DNA of 64,000 nt from Oceanicola sp. 502str15 (GCF_024105635.1 NZ_WYDQ01000001.1:1922001-1986000), one strand, 5' to 3'; shown: positions 8,484-18,940, counted from the first letter of the stretch. Notes: generated by a model from the sequence alone, not told the origin. A program made the numbers and translations.

Positions 8484-10634
8484 ATGCAGAAAGCAGTCGG
8501 TTTTTCAGGCGGCAGTAGTGTGGACGGGCACCAATCAATCCCTGCGAGTGAAGACGATGTCATTGATCTGGGCGCGCTTGTTGCGACCCTCTGGCGCGGA
8601 AAGTGGGTTGTCGCGATCTTCGCGGTCCTCGCGATTCTGATCGGCGGCTACTATGCCTACGTCGTTGCAGTGCCGACCTATCGCGCGACGGCGGTCGTCA
8701 TGCTCGAGACCCAGCAACAATCTGTGGTTGATATCGAGAGCGTGGTGAGCGGCCTGTCGGCCGATACCGTGACCATCAACTCCGAGATTGAGGTTCTGAA
8801 ATCGCGCAGCTTGGCCGGCCGGGTTGCGGACCGGCTGGACCTGAGCGCGAACCCCGAGTTCAACTCCGCCCTGCGGACCCCGAGCCCGGTTGCCGTGCTG
8901 AAAGGCCGGGTGGAGGGCTTCCTGTTCGGCGAACCGGAAAGCACGGCCCTCCCCGAGGAGATGCAGGCCATCATCCAACGCAACCGGACGATCGACGCGC
9001 TTCTCTCGAGGGTCTCGATGTCGAACGTGCCCAACAGCCTCGTTTTCCACATCACGGCCACCTCCGAGTCGCCCACCGATGCGACGGCAATCGCCGATAC
9101 CTTCGCGGAGCTCTACATTCTCAACCAGCTCGACGTGAAATTCGAGGCGACGCAGCAGGCAACCTCCTGGCTGACGGAGCGGGTGGGTGAGCTGCGGGTG
9201 GAGCTGGAAACGGCCGAGGCCAAGCTGGCGGACTTCAACTCCAGCATCGAGCTCGTGTCGGTCGAGAACCTTCAGGCGATGGAACGCCAGCTCAAGGAAC
9301 TGCGCGACCGGATCTCGCTTTCGACCGAGACGCTGGCCAGCCAGCGTGCGCGGATTGCCGCGATGGAGGCCGCCGAGGACCGCAGCGCGCAGGCCGAACT
9401 TTCGGCCGACCCGCAGTTGCGGCGGTTTCTGCCGCGGGTCGATGAGGATGCGACCGTCGCCGAAGCCTTCGACACCCGTTATGCTCAGCTGATCGAGCGC
9501 GCCAGCCTCGACCTGAACCGCACCGCGCAGCAGCTGACCTCGCTGGAGGCTTCCGAGGTGGAGCTGGCCCGGCGCATCGACAGCCAGGGCGACGACCTGA
9601 TTGCGCTGCAACAGATGCAACGCGAAGCCGAGGCGAGCCGGGCGCTCTACGAATACTTTCTCGGCCGCCTCAAGGAGACCTCGGCGCAGGCCGGCATTCA
9701 GCAGGCCGACAGCCGGATCCTCTCTGCCGCAGTCGTTCCGCAGTTTCCCTCGGAGCCCCGCAAATCGCTGATCCTTGCGATGTCTGCCATGCTTGGCCTC
9801 ATGCTCGGTGCGGGCGCCGTTCTGCTGCGAGAGGCGCGCAACAGCACCTTCCGCAGTTCGATGGAGCTGGAGGCCGCGACCGGCATCAACGTGATGGGGC
9901 AGATCCCCCGCATTCCGGCGCGTTCACGTCGCCGGGTGCTGGATTACCTGCGCACAAAAACGACCTCTTCCACCGCCGAAGCCGTGCGAAACCTGCGCAC
10001 TTCCGTGCTACTTTCCAACGTCGACGCGCCACCCAAGGTGATTGTCTCGACATCCTCCGTTCCCGGCGAGGGCAAGACGACCAACTCGCTCGGCCTGGCC
10101 CACAACCTCGTGGGCATGGGCAAGAAAGTGCTGCTTATTGAAGGGGATATCCGCCGGCGGACCCTGAACGAGTATTTCGACAAGGCCCCGAGCAAGGGCC
10201 TCGTTTCGCTGATCAGCGGCGACGCGACGCGCGACGAAACGGTGCACCTGTCGGAGGACTTCGGATTTCATATCCTGATGGGCGAGAAGACCAGCGTGAA
10301 CGCCGCCGACCTCTTCTCGTCGAACAAGTTCCACGATCTCATCACCGACCTGCGCAGCGAGTTCGATGCCATCATCATCGACACGCCGCCCGTGCTGATC
10401 GTGCCCGATGCCCGGATCATCTCGCAGGAAGCCGATGCGGTTCTGTTCACCGTCAAGTGGGACAGCACCTCGCGGGCGCAGGTGCTCGAGGCGTTGCGGC
10501 TGTTCCGGCAGGGCGACCAGAAGATCTCGGGGCTGGTGCTGTCGCAGATCAACCCGAAGGGGATGAAGCGCTATGGCTACGGCGGCAAGTATGGCGCCTA
10601 TGGCGGCTACGGCTCGAAGTATTACACCAACTGA
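8484..10634 (+). CDS. Polysaccharide copolymerase with tyrosine autokinase, Wzc/ExoP type
   Basis: A 716-residue inner-membrane protein controlling polymer length and export. Transmembrane helix 1 is at about 41-60, then a long periplasmic Wzz/GNVR coiled-coil region, and a second helix follows the PQFPSEPRK motif near residue 425 (ILAMSAMLGLMLGAGAVLL). The cytoplasmic BY-kinase domain has Walker A SSVPGEGKTT (about 524-533), Walker A' VLLIEGDIRRR and Walker B IIIDTPPV (about 630). The C-terminus is a tyrosine cluster: seven Tyr in the last ~21 residues, the expected autophosphorylation tail. It is divergent from the YjbE-like gene and followed by a strong terminator. No cognate low-molecular-weight phosphatase (Wzb/Etp) is encoded in the window. 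Confidence 0.93.
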   Translation: MQKAVGFSGGSSVDGHQSIPASEDDVIDLGALVATLWRGKWVVAIFAVLAILIGGYYAYVVAVPTYRATAVVMLETQQQSVVDIESVVSGLSADTVTINSEIEVLKSRSLAGRVADRLDLSANPEFNSALRTPSPVAVLKGRVEGFLFGEPESTALPEEMQAIIQRNRTIDALLSRVSMSNVPNSLVFHITATSESPTDATAIADTFAELYILNQLDVKFEATQQATSWLTERVGELRVELETAEAKLADFNSSIELVSVENLQAMERQLKELRDRISLSTETLASQRARIAAMEAAEDRSAQAELSADPQLRRFLPRVDEDATVAEAFDTRYAQLIERASLDLNRTAQQLTSLEASEVELARRIDSQGDDLIALQQMQREAEASRALYEYFLGRLKETSAQAGIQQADSRILSAAVVPQFPSEPRKSLILAMSAMLGLMLGAGAVLLREARNSTFRSSMELEAATGINVMGQIPRIPARSRRRVLDYLRTKTTSSTAEAVRNLRTSVLLSNVDAPPKVIVSTSSVPGEGKTTNSLGLAHNLVGMGKKVLLIEGDIRRRTLNEYFDKAPSKGLVSLISGDATRDETVHLSEDFGFHILMGEKTSVNAADLFSSNKFHDLITDLRSEFDAIIIDTPPVLIVPDARIISQEADAVLFTVKWDSTSRAQVLEALRLFRQGDQKISGLVLSQINPKGMKRYGYGGKYGAYGGYGSKYYTN

Positions 10635-10648
10635 CGCGTGACCAAATG

Positions 10649-10684
10649 AAAGGCCCGCCACCGGATGCCGGGGCGGGCCTTTTT
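10649..10684 (+). terminator. Intrinsic terminator after the Wzc-like gene
   Basis: AAGGCCCGCC (10650-10659) pairs with GGCGGGCCTT (10672-10681) across a 12-base loop and runs into TTTTT (10680-10684). It also separates this gene from convergent ligC. Confidence 0.9.
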
Positions 10685-10707
10685 GGTGCAGGCTGCCTTG
10701 CGGCGGA

Positions 10708-11655
10708 TCAGCTGGCGAAGCTCTTTTCGATCTTGTCCAGCGTCTCCATCGCGGCCAGCGCCGAGGCCACCGACCCGTTGGGCTCGCGCTTCTCGCGGAT
10801 GGCGGCGAAGAACTCACGGTCGATCAACTCGATGCCGTTGTTCGACACGGCTACGTCGCTGAGATCAATCGGGTTTTCCTTGCCGTCGAACAGGTCGTCG
10901 TAGCGGGCGATGTAGGTGCCGTTGTCGCAGATGTAGCGGAAGAAGGTGCCGAGGGGGCCGTCGTTGTTGAACGACAGGCTCAGGGTGCAGATCGCGCCCG
11001 AGGGCACCTTCATGCCGATCGACATGTCCATGGCGATGCCGAGCTCCGGGTGGTGCGGGCCTTGCAGGCCGAAGGCTTCCGAGCAGGTCTCGCCGGTCTG
11101 GTACTGGAACAGGTCGACCGTGTGGCAGGCGTGGTGCCAGAGCAGGTGATCAGTCCAGCTCCGGGGTTCTCCCTTGGCGTTCATGTTGGAGCGGCGGAAA
11201 AAGTAGGTTTGAACGTCCATCTGCTGGACCTTCAGCTCCCCAGCCTCGATCTTGTTGTGAATCCACTGGTGGGACGGGTTGAAGCGGCGGACCTGCCCGG
11301 CCATGGCCACGACGCCGGTTTCCTTCTGCTTCTCCACGAGGCGGCGGCTGTCTTCGAGCGTGTCGGCCATCGGGATCTCGATGAGCACGTGCTTGCCGGC
11401 CTCCATGCAGGCCACGCCCTGATCGGCGTGGAGCTGCGTGGGCGTGGCGAGGATCACCGCGTCCACGTCATCGCGGGCGATGCACTCATCCAGAGAGGTC
11501 GAGGCATGGCCGATGCCGCGCTCGGCGGCGAGGGCGTCGATCTTGGACTGGGTGGGCCCCATGACGCTGGTTACTTCGACGTCCTCGATTGCCGCCAGGG
11601 CATCCAGGTGCTTGATCCCGAAGGCCCCGTAGGCCCCCGCCACACATACGCGCAT
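10708..11655 (-). CDS. ligC: 4-carboxy-2-hydroxymuconate-6-semialdehyde dehydrogenase
   Basis: A 315-residue Gfo/Idh/MocA-family NAD(P) enzyme; 315 residues is also the length I recall for Sphingobium LigC. The Rossmann start MRVCVAGAYGAFGIKHLDAL carries the glycine motif, and a conserved dehydrogenase segment (MAGQVRRFNPSHQW) follows mid-protein. In the protocatechuate 4,5-cleavage pathway it oxidises the cyclised ring-fission product to 2-pyrone-4,6-dicarboxylate. The ATG at 11655 is chosen over the upstream in-frame ATG at 11706 because GGAAGGAAAG precedes it directly and the Rossmann fold begins there. It follows ligB by 19 bases, and ligI, which uses its product, lies in the opposite arm of the cluster. 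The role assignment relies on this context as much as on family. Confidence 0.9.
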   Translation of the reverse strand: MRVCVAGAYGAFGIKHLDALAAIEDVEVTSVMGPTQSKIDALAAERGIGHASTSLDECIARDDVDAVILATPTQLHADQGVACMEAGKHVLIEIPMADTLEDSRRLVEKQKETGVVAMAGQVRRFNPSHQWIHNKIEAGELKVQQMDVQTYFFRRSNMNAKGEPRSWTDHLLWHHACHTVDLFQYQTGETCSEAFGLQGPHHPELGIAMDMSIGMKVPSGAICTLSLSFNNDGPLGTFFRYICDNGTYIARYDDLFDGKENPIDLSDVAVSNNGIELIDREFFAAIREKREPNGSVASALAAMETLDKIEKSFAS

Positions 11656-11674
11656 TTTCTTTCCTTCCGCTGAA

Positions 11675-12917
<1,243 letters not shown>

Positions 12918-12921
<4 letters not shown>

Positions 12922-13859
12922 GAGAGTCCTCCCTGTTCGGCGGCGTTTTCGGCCTCCGAGAGCGCCGCGTTGATACGGTCGGCGCGGGTTGCGTAATCTG
13001 GGCCGGCGCCGGCAAGGTCGAGGGCCAGATCGCCGGCGCGCTGCTGCCATTCAACGATGGCGCGAGACATTTGCGAGGGCAATCCGAGTTCTTCCACCGT
13101 CCGCGCGACTTCGCGCATTTCGGCGGCCCGGCGCAGGCCGTGGGTTGTGGAACGTTCCATGTTGTAAGCCGCGCGGTCGGGCCAGGTCCAGCCGGGCATG
13201 GAGGCGTCGAGCGAGGCGATCACCGCCTCATCGACCCCGGCGCGGCGCCCGGCCAGCACGCATTCGAGTGTCAGCGCCTCGATGCCCTTCACCATGACCG
13301 AGCGGATCATCTTGGTGGCGCTGGCCGTTCCAATGGCGGGGCCAGCGGTTTTGGCCTCCATATCAAGTGCTTGCAGCATCTCTGCGGCCTCGTCGGCGCA
13401 GGGGCCCGAGACCAGAAGCGGGGTGCGGTGCAGCTTGGGGTGCACCGGCGCCATGACGGCGGTGTCGACGTAGCGAATGCCCCTGCCCTGCAACAGGTCG
13501 GCGTTGCGGCGCTTGGTGCCGGGGGAGCAGGAGTTGCAATCGAAGAACCAGGTCTGCGGGGCGAGCACGTCGGCGGCCGCGGCTGCGGCGGCTTCGGCCT
13601 GGTCGGCGGTGACGAGGGAGAAGACGGCGGTTGCCTGCCCTGCGGCCTCGGCGAGGCTGTCAGCGCCCGCTACCCCTACTCTTTGGTAATCATTTCTCTT
13701 TATATCAGCCGTTGCAGGCGCATCCGTCTTGATATCGAAGCCCGCGAGATCAGCGTCCAGCCCGGCGCCGATCCAGCCGGTGGCAAAGGCTTGGCCAGCC
13801 TCGCCAAAGCCGAGGATGGCGAGTTTGATCCTGTTTGAAAGCTGCGCATTGGCGGACAT
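12918..13859 (-). CDS. NAD(P)-dependent dehydrogenase, 6PGDH/DUF1932 type, in the lig operon
   Basis: About 313 residues. An N-terminal NAD(P)-binding Rossmann domain (KLAILGFGEAGQAFATGW) is followed by a hydroxyacid-dehydrogenase-like core with FFDCNSCSPGTKR, and a C-terminal helical DUF1932 domain (SATKMIRSVMVKGIEALTLEC). The Lys in SATKMIRS fits the catalytic Lys of beta-hydroxyacid dehydrogenases. The start is fixed by GGAGG ahead of ATG 13859; the frame continues upstream without a ribosome site. It overlaps ligA by four bases. All standard steps of the 4,5-cleavage pathway are covered by other genes here, so its substrate is unknown; a related hydroxyacid or an upstream aromatic intermediate is possible. 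Confidence 0.75.
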
Positions 13860-13936
13860 CGTGCCACCTCCTCGTGACGTGCTGCGGTGTAACCCAACAA
13901 GCGGGACGCAAAAAATTCGAAAGCCGGGCGGGCAAT

Positions 13937-15187
13937 TCAAATTTTGGATAGGGGCTCCTCTGAAAGCGTGGCGCCAATCTCCCGCAGGCGAGTGATGAGG
14001 CGGCCCTGTGCGGGCGTGGGGTGCCAGCCCTTGCGGAAGGTCAGGCCGATGCTGCGCTCGTTGTTCTCCAGCGGAATCGGAAGCGTGGTGAGCACGCCCG
14101 ACTCTTCTTCCAGCGCGATCTGACGCCGCGACATGATGGTGATGTAGTCACCCCGCATCATCAGCCCGCGCACCATCACCAGCGATGACGACACGATCTT
14201 GACGGGGGTGCCGGGCAGGCTCGGGATCTTCAGGGTTTCCGACAGGTAGCTGCCCGCGGGCGTTGCGAGGGGCGGTGCGATCCAGGGGTATTGGAGCGTG
14301 TCGTCGAGGCTCACGCTGGACCGACCGACGAGCGGGTGGGTCTTGCTGACCACCACCGACAGCGGGTCGTCGAACAGCGGCTCCTGCTCCACGTCGTCAG
14401 CCGGAGAGGGTTGGCGCATGGCCCCGATCATGAAGTCGATCTCGCCGAAGCGCAGGGCCCTCAGAAGGTCGGGATACGGCCCTTCGACGGTGCGGATCTG
14501 GGGGGCGCCGGGCGAGGCGCCGATCACGTCGTCGATGGCTTGGGGCAGGATGGCGGTGCGGGCGAGCGGCATGGCCCCGACCGTGATGCGGGTGGCCTCG
14601 CGGCCCTGCGCCTCTGCAATCTCGTAGACCGCCTGCTGAAGCTCGGCCGCCGCCAGGCGGGCCTGACGCGCCAGAAGCTCCCCGGGGAGGGTCAGCGCCA
14701 CGCCGCGACGGTTGGACTCGAAGAAGCGGATGCCTGCCAAGCGCTGCAGATCCTTGGCGGCGCGATGCACCGAAGGCTGCGAGACACCAAGCGCCCGCGC
14801 CGCCTGCGAGTAGTTGCCCGCGGTGGCCATAGCGAGCAGGGTCCGCAGGTGCACGGGGGTCAGCGCGCCGTGAAAATCCTTGCGGGCGGCGCCCTCCCCG
14901 GCGAATTTCTCATCACGCCCGGCGCGGCGGGCCGCCTCCGCCGCCCCCTCCTGCAGCAGGTCGATCATCCGCTCCGCCCGCCGCCGGAAGAGCTGCCCCG
15001 CGCGGGTGCAGAACATCCCGTCGGGGCGACGGTCGAACAGCTTGGCACCCAGATTTTTCTCTATCTTGGCAATGGCATGGGTTACCGCAGGCTGGCTCAG
15101 ATGCACCATGTCGGCGGCCAGCGCCACCCGCCTGAGGCGCGCGGTTTCCACCACCGCTTGGAGGTGGCGTATGTTGGGAAAATCCAT
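13937..15187 (-). CDS. LysR-family regulator with two tandem HTH domains, probable lig regulator
   Basis: About 416 residues, some 110 longer than an ordinary LysR protein. The first winged HTH covers about residues 3-62 (LSQPAVTHAIAKIEKNLG, 30-47). A second complete HTH follows at about 113-170 (VSQPSVHRAAKDLQRLAG, 135-152). Only one substrate-binding domain follows (TVGAMPLARTAILPQAI onward). The start ATG 15187 begins the first domain. It lies between the two arms of the protocatechuate cluster, 77 bases before the dehydrogenase gene and divergent from galB, so it is the natural candidate to sense a pathway compound. The inducer is not predictable. Confidence 0.85.
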   Translation of the reverse strand: MDFPNIRHLQAVVETARLRRVALAADMVHLSQPAVTHAIAKIEKNLGAKLFDRRPDGMFCTRAGQLFRRRAERMIDLLQEGAAEAARRAGRDEKFAGEGAARKDFHGALTPVHLRTLLAMATAGNYSQAARALGVSQPSVHRAAKDLQRLAGIRFFESNRRGVALTLPGELLARQARLAAAELQQAVYEIAEAQGREATRITVGAMPLARTAILPQAIDDVIGASPGAPQIRTVEGPYPDLLRALRFGEIDFMIGAMRQPSPADDVEQEPLFDDPLSVVVSKTHPLVGRSSVSLDDTLQYPWIAPPLATPAGSYLSETLKIPSLPGTPVKIVSSSLVMVRGLMMRGDYITIMSRRQIALEEESGVLTTLPIPLENNERSIGLTFRKGWHPTPAQGRLITRLREIGATLSEEPLSKI

Positions 15188-15342
15188 TGCGGCAGGCAAC
15201 CATCATCAGCCAGGGCGGGTGCAAGAGCTATAGCAAGAATCAATCGGCTGGGCCAAGGTTGGAATTTCCGGCAGGCCCGGCGGATGCCTAGAACCGGGGC
15301 AACGCGCGGCCACTCCCGGCCGGCAAGAGGAGGATGCTTTCC

Positions 15343-16080
15343 ATGAGTGACAAGAAGACAGCGCTCGTCATCAGCGCCCATTCGGCCGATTTCGTCTGGC
15401 GGGCCGGTGGCGCCATCGCCCTGCACCAATCCAAGGGCTACGAGGTGACGGTGGTCTGCCTCAGCTACGGCGAGCGCGGCGAAAGCGCCAAGCTCTGGAA
15501 GCAGGAAGGCATGACGCTGGAGAAGGTGAAAGCCGCCCGGCAGGAAGAGGCAGAGAACGCCGCCGCCGCCCTCGGGATCAACGATATCCGCTTTCTGGAT
15601 CGCGGCGACTACCCGCTGGATCTGGGCCGCGAGACCCTCGACCAGATGGTCGACATCATCCGCGAAGTTCAGCCCAAGTTCATGTTTTCGCACTCGAAAT
15701 GGGACCCCTACAACACCGACCACATGCGCACCACCGACTTTGCGCTGGAGGCCCGGATGGTGGCGCAGGCCTGGGGCCACAACCCCGGCCAGAAGGTGCT
15801 GGGCGCGCCGCAGCTCTACCTCTTCGAGCCGCATCAGACCGAGCAGATGGAATGGCGCCCCAACGTGTTTCTCGACATCACCGAGGTCTGGGACAAGAAA
15901 TGGGCCGCGATCCAGTGCATGCAGGGGCAGGAGCACCTCTGGCACTTCTATGAGAACGTGGCCGAAAACCGCGGCAACCACTTCCGCCGCAACTCTGGCG
16001 GCCAGTCTGGCGGGCGCGATTGCCGCTATGCCGAGGGCTTCCAGTCGATCTTTCCGCGCACCGTGGATGAACTCGAATGA
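15343..16080 (+). CDS. galB: 4-oxalomesaconate hydratase, GalB type (PIG-L/LmbE fold)
   Basis: A 245-residue member of the zinc-dependent PIG-L/LmbE family. The metal motif is a variant: [13 protein letters not shown] replaces the usual [15 protein letters not shown] supplies the later His-containing motif. Pseudomonas GalB, from the same family, hydrates 4-oxalomesaconate to 4-carboxy-4-hydroxy-2-oxoadipate. The next gene, ligK, cleaves that product and overlaps it by ATGA (16077-16080). The ATG at 15343 is preferred because AGGAGG sits nine bases upstream; ATG 15334 would place that site too close. An unrelated deacetylase is possible by family alone, but the neighbours make the hydratase role very likely. 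Confidence 0.85.
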   Translation: MSDKKTALVISAHSADFVWRAGGAIALHQSKGYEVTVVCLSYGERGESAKLWKQEGMTLEKVKAARQEEAENAAAALGINDIRFLDRGDYPLDLGRETLDQMVDIIREVQPKFMFSHSKWDPYNTDHMRTTDFALEARMVAQAWGHNPGQKVLGAPQLYLFEPHQTEQMEWRPNVFLDITEVWDKKWAAIQCMQGQEHLWHFYENVAENRGNHFRRNSGGQSGGRDCRYAEGFQSIFPRTVDELE

Positions 16081-16769
16081 CCTACCAGCCGGGAACCACC
16101 GGGCTGGTGGTGCAGAACATCGAGCGGGCTGACCCTCAAGTCATTGACGGGCTTGCAGAATGTGGCGTGGCCACGGTGCATGAGGCGCAGGGGCGCAAGG
16201 GCCTTCTGGCCGCCCACATGCGCCCGATCTACAGCGGCGCGCGGGTGGCCGGCTCTGCCGTGACCATCCTCGCCCCGCCCTGCGACAACTGGATGATCCA
16301 TGTCGCCATCGAGCAGATCCAGCCCGGTGACATCCTCTGCCTCGGCACCATCACCCCCTCCAACGCGGGCTATTTCGGCGACCTTCTGGCCACCTCGGCC
16401 CAGGCGCGGGGCTGCCGGGGGCTGGTGATCGACGCGGGCGTGAGGGACGTTAAAGACCTGACGGAAATGGGTTTTCCGGTCTGGTCCAAGGCGGTCTTCG
16501 CGCAGGGCACCATCAAGGAAACCCTCGGTTCGGTGAACGTGCCGGTGGTCTGCGCCGATGCCATGGTCAACCCCGGCGACGTGCTGGTGGCCGATGATGA
16601 CGGCGTGGTCGTGGTGCGCCGCGAAGAGGCCGCCGAGGTGCTGGAAAAGGCCCGCGCGCGGGAGGCCAACGAGGCCGCCAAGCGGGCGAAGTTCGAGGCC
16701 GGCGAGCTGGGGCTCGACATCTACAAGATGCGCGAACGTCTGGCCGAGGCCGGATTGAAATATGTTTGA
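16077..16769 (+). CDS. ligK: 4-carboxy-4-hydroxy-2-oxoadipate aldolase / oxaloacetate decarboxylase
   Basis: A 230-residue RraA-like class II aldolase (LigK/GalC/ProA family). It splits 4-carboxy-4-hydroxy-2-oxoadipate into pyruvate and oxaloacetate, the last step of the pathway, and family members also decarboxylate oxaloacetate. The signature [27 protein letters not shown] region (about residues 100-126) holds the Arg and Asp of the divalent-metal site. It overlaps galB by four bases. A 150-base gap containing an array of 11-bp repeats separates it from galD. Confidence 0.92.
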   Translation: MTYQPGTTGLVVQNIERADPQVIDGLAECGVATVHEAQGRKGLLAAHMRPIYSGARVAGSAVTILAPPCDNWMIHVAIEQIQPGDILCLGTITPSNAGYFGDLLATSAQARGCRGLVIDAGVRDVKDLTEMGFPVWSKAVFAQGTIKETLGSVNVPVVCADAMVNPGDVLVADDDGVVVVRREEAAEVLEKARAREANEAAKRAKFEAGELGLDIYKMRERLAEAGLKYV

Positions 16770-16809
16770 GCAAATCGCTCTGCGGCGCGGAAAGGTAACA
16801 TGATACCAC

Positions 16810-16853
16810 GGGCACAACCCGTACACATCCCGTACACAACCTGTGCATACCGC
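16810..16853 (+). repeat. Array of four 11-bp direct repeats, consensus GTRCACAWCCC
   Basis: Consecutive units are GGGCACAACCC, GTACACATCCC, GTACACAACCT and GTGCATACCGC (16810, 16821, 16832, 16843). They lie in the ligK-galD gap. A second array with the same period, order and final GTGCATA unit is at 50312-50355. The function is unknown. Confidence 0.8.
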
Positions 16854-16919
16854 AGGTGCAGAAAGTAAAATATTCCATGACCCGGTGCGAGCGTTATGCA
16901 GGCGCAGAAAGGCAAGGCC

Positions 16920-17960
16920 ATGACTGATGGCATCAGATGCATGTGGATGCGGGGCGGCACCTCGAAGGGCGGATATTTTCTGGCCGAGGATCTGCCCGAG
17001 GGTCGCGATGCCTTTCTGCTCCGGGTCATGGGATCGCCCGATCCGCGCCAGATCGACGGGATGGGCGGCACCGATCCGCTGACCTCCAAGGTCGCGGTGG
17101 TGAAGCGCTCGGAGCGCGAGGGGGTCGATGTCGACTATCTCTTCCTCCAGGTCTTCGTCGACCAGCCCATCGTCACCGACGCGCAGAACTGCGGCAACAT
17201 CCTCGCCGGGGTCGGCCCCTTCGCCATCGAGCGCGGGCTGGTCACGGCGCAGGAGGGCGAAACGCCGGTGGCGATCTACATGGAGAACACCGGGCAGGTC
17301 GCCGTGGCGCGGGTCAGCACGCCGGGGGGCGTGGTGAACTACGGGGGCGAGGCCCGGATCGACGGGGTGCCGGGCAGTGCCGCCGCCGTGCCGATCGCCT
17401 TCAAGGATACCGCCGGGTCGAGCTGCGGCGCGCTGCTGCCCACCGGCAATGCGATGGACGTGATCGAGGGTGTCGACTGCACCCTGATCGACAACGGCAT
17501 GCCCTGCGTGGTGATGCGGGCCGCCGACATGGGGATCACCGGCGAGGAGACGCCGGAGGAGCTCGAGGGCAACGAGGGCCTGCGCAAGAAGCTGGAGGCG
17601 ATCCGGCTCAAGGCGGGGCCGCTGATGAACCTTGGCGACGTGGCCGAGAAATCGGTGCCGAAGATGACGATGGTGAGCGCCCCCAAGGCGGGCGCGATCT
17701 CCACCCGCACCTTCATTCCGCACCGCTGCCACAAGACAATCGGCGTGCTGGGCGCGGTCAGCGTGGCCACGGCCTGCCTGACGGAGGGCTCGCCCGCCTA
17801 TGATCTGGCCAACCGCGGCGAAGGCCGCGAGCGGGCGCTTTCGGTCGAGCATCCGACCGGCGAGATGACAGTGGTCGCCACGCTCGAGGGCGGCGACGTA
17901 ACCGAGGCGGCGATCCTTCGGACGGCGCGCAAACTGATGGACGGGGAGGTTTTCGCATGA
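16920..17960 (+). CDS. galD: 4-oxalomesaconate tautomerase (PrpF-like)
   Basis: A 346-residue PrpF-family isomerase (called GalD in Pseudomonas, LigU in Sphingobium) that converts the keto form of oxalomesaconate to the form used by the hydratase. It starts MTDGIRCMWMRGGTSKG, the typical PrpF opening. Two Cys-containing motifs of the fold are visible: SSCGALLPTGN and ATACLTEG. The ATG at 16920 follows AAAGGCAAGG closely; the upstream in-frame ATG at 16896 lacks such support. The stop overlaps the start of ligI (ATGA, 17957-17960). Confidence 0.9.
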   Translation: MTDGIRCMWMRGGTSKGGYFLAEDLPEGRDAFLLRVMGSPDPRQIDGMGGTDPLTSKVAVVKRSEREGVDVDYLFLQVFVDQPIVTDAQNCGNILAGVGPFAIERGLVTAQEGETPVAIYMENTGQVAVARVSTPGGVVNYGGEARIDGVPGSAAAVPIAFKDTAGSSCGALLPTGNAMDVIEGVDCTLIDNGMPCVVMRAADMGITGEETPEELEGNEGLRKKLEAIRLKAGPLMNLGDVAEKSVPKMTMVSAPKAGAISTRTFIPHRCHKTIGVLGAVSVATACLTEGSPAYDLANRGEGRERALSVEHPTGEMTVVATLEGGDVTEAAILRTARKLMDGEVFA

Positions 17961-18847
17961 GCGAGGCACAGGTGATGGACGCGGATTGGCTGGAGTTTCA
18001 CCCCGATCCCAAGACGCCCGATTTCAAGCTGCCCGAGGGGGCGGTGGATGCCCATTGCCACGTGTTCGGCCCCTCCCCCGACTTCCCCTTTGCGCCCGAG
18101 CGCAAGTACACGCCCTGCAACGCGGGCAAGGACAAGCTGTTCGAATTGCGCGACTTTCTCGGCTTCTCGCGCAACGTGATCGTGCAGGCCACCTGCCACG
18201 GCAAGGACAACCGGGCGATGGTGGATGCCTGCCGCGCCGCCGGAGATCTCGCCCGCGGCATCGCCTCTGTCGGCCCCGATGTGAGCGATGAGGAGCTGGC
18301 CGAGATGGACGCGGCAGGCGTGCGCGGCGTGCGGTTCAACTTCGTCAAGCGGCTGGTGGATGCCACGCCCAAGGAGGTCTTCATCGGCATCGCCGAGCGG
18401 ATCAAAGAGCTGGGCTGGCATATCGTCGTCTACTTCGAGGCCGCCGACCTCGAGGAGCTGGTGCCCTTCCTCGAAAGCCTGCCGACCGTGCTGGTGGTCG
18501 ATCACATGGGGCGGCCCGATGTGGCCAAGGGCGTCGATCACCCCGATTTCCAGCGGTTCATCAGCCTGATGGAGCGCAACGAGAACATCTGGAGCAAGGT
18601 CACCTGCCCCGAGCGGCTGAGCCTGCAAGGCCCGCCGTATGACGATGTGGTGCCCTTCTGCCGGGCCATCGTCGAGCGCTTCCCCGACCGCGTGCTCTGG
18701 GGCACCGACTGGCCCCATCCCAACATGAAAACCCACATGCCCGACGACGGGGCACTGGTGGATTACATCCCCCGCATCGCCCCCACCGAAGAGCAGCAGC
18801 GCAAACTCCTCATCGACAACCCGATGCGGCTCTACTGGGCGCGCTGA
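17957..18847 (+). CDS. ligI: 2-pyrone-4,6-dicarboxylate hydrolase
   Basis: A 296-residue amidohydrolase-superfamily lactonase. It opens 2-pyrone-4,6-dicarboxylate, the product of LigC, to 4-oxalomesaconate. The first metal motif VDAHCHVFGP lies near residue 30, and the late catalytic Asp is in WGTDWPHPN near residue 250; VDHMGRPD provides another conserved segment. It is the last gene of the plus-strand arm and overlaps galD by four bases. With LigAB, LigC, GalD, GalB and LigK the full route from protocatechuate to pyruvate and oxaloacetate is present. Confidence 0.93.
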   Translation: MSEAQVMDADWLEFHPDPKTPDFKLPEGAVDAHCHVFGPSPDFPFAPERKYTPCNAGKDKLFELRDFLGFSRNVIVQATCHGKDNRAMVDACRAAGDLARGIASVGPDVSDEELAEMDAAGVRGVRFNFVKRLVDATPKEVFIGIAERIKELGWHIVVYFEAADLEELVPFLESLPTVLVVDHMGRPDVAKGVDHPDFQRFISLMERNENIWSKVTCPERLSLQGPPYDDVVPFCRAIVERFPDRVLWGTDWPHPNMKTHMPDDGALVDYIPRIAPTEEQQRKLLIDNPMRLYWAR

Positions 18848-18870
18848 CCCCTGCCTGCCTGCCACTCCAT

Positions 18871-18895
18871 GAGCATTTTCTTGCTGAAAATACTC
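18871..18895 (-). repeat. Dispersed repeat / imperfect hairpin between convergent genes
   Basis: Read on the minus strand this is GAGTATTTTCAGCAAGAAAA followed by TGCTC. Its ends are self-complementary (GAG-ATTTTC with GAAAAT-CTC), so it may serve as a weak bidirectional terminator between ligI and the aldehyde dehydrogenase gene. Closely similar text recurs at 49268-49295, and a more distant version near 55252-55280. Confidence 0.6.
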
Positions 18896-18940
18896 ACAAA
18901 ATAAAAGACTTGCGCCGCAGGCGCACAATTGAACACGAGT

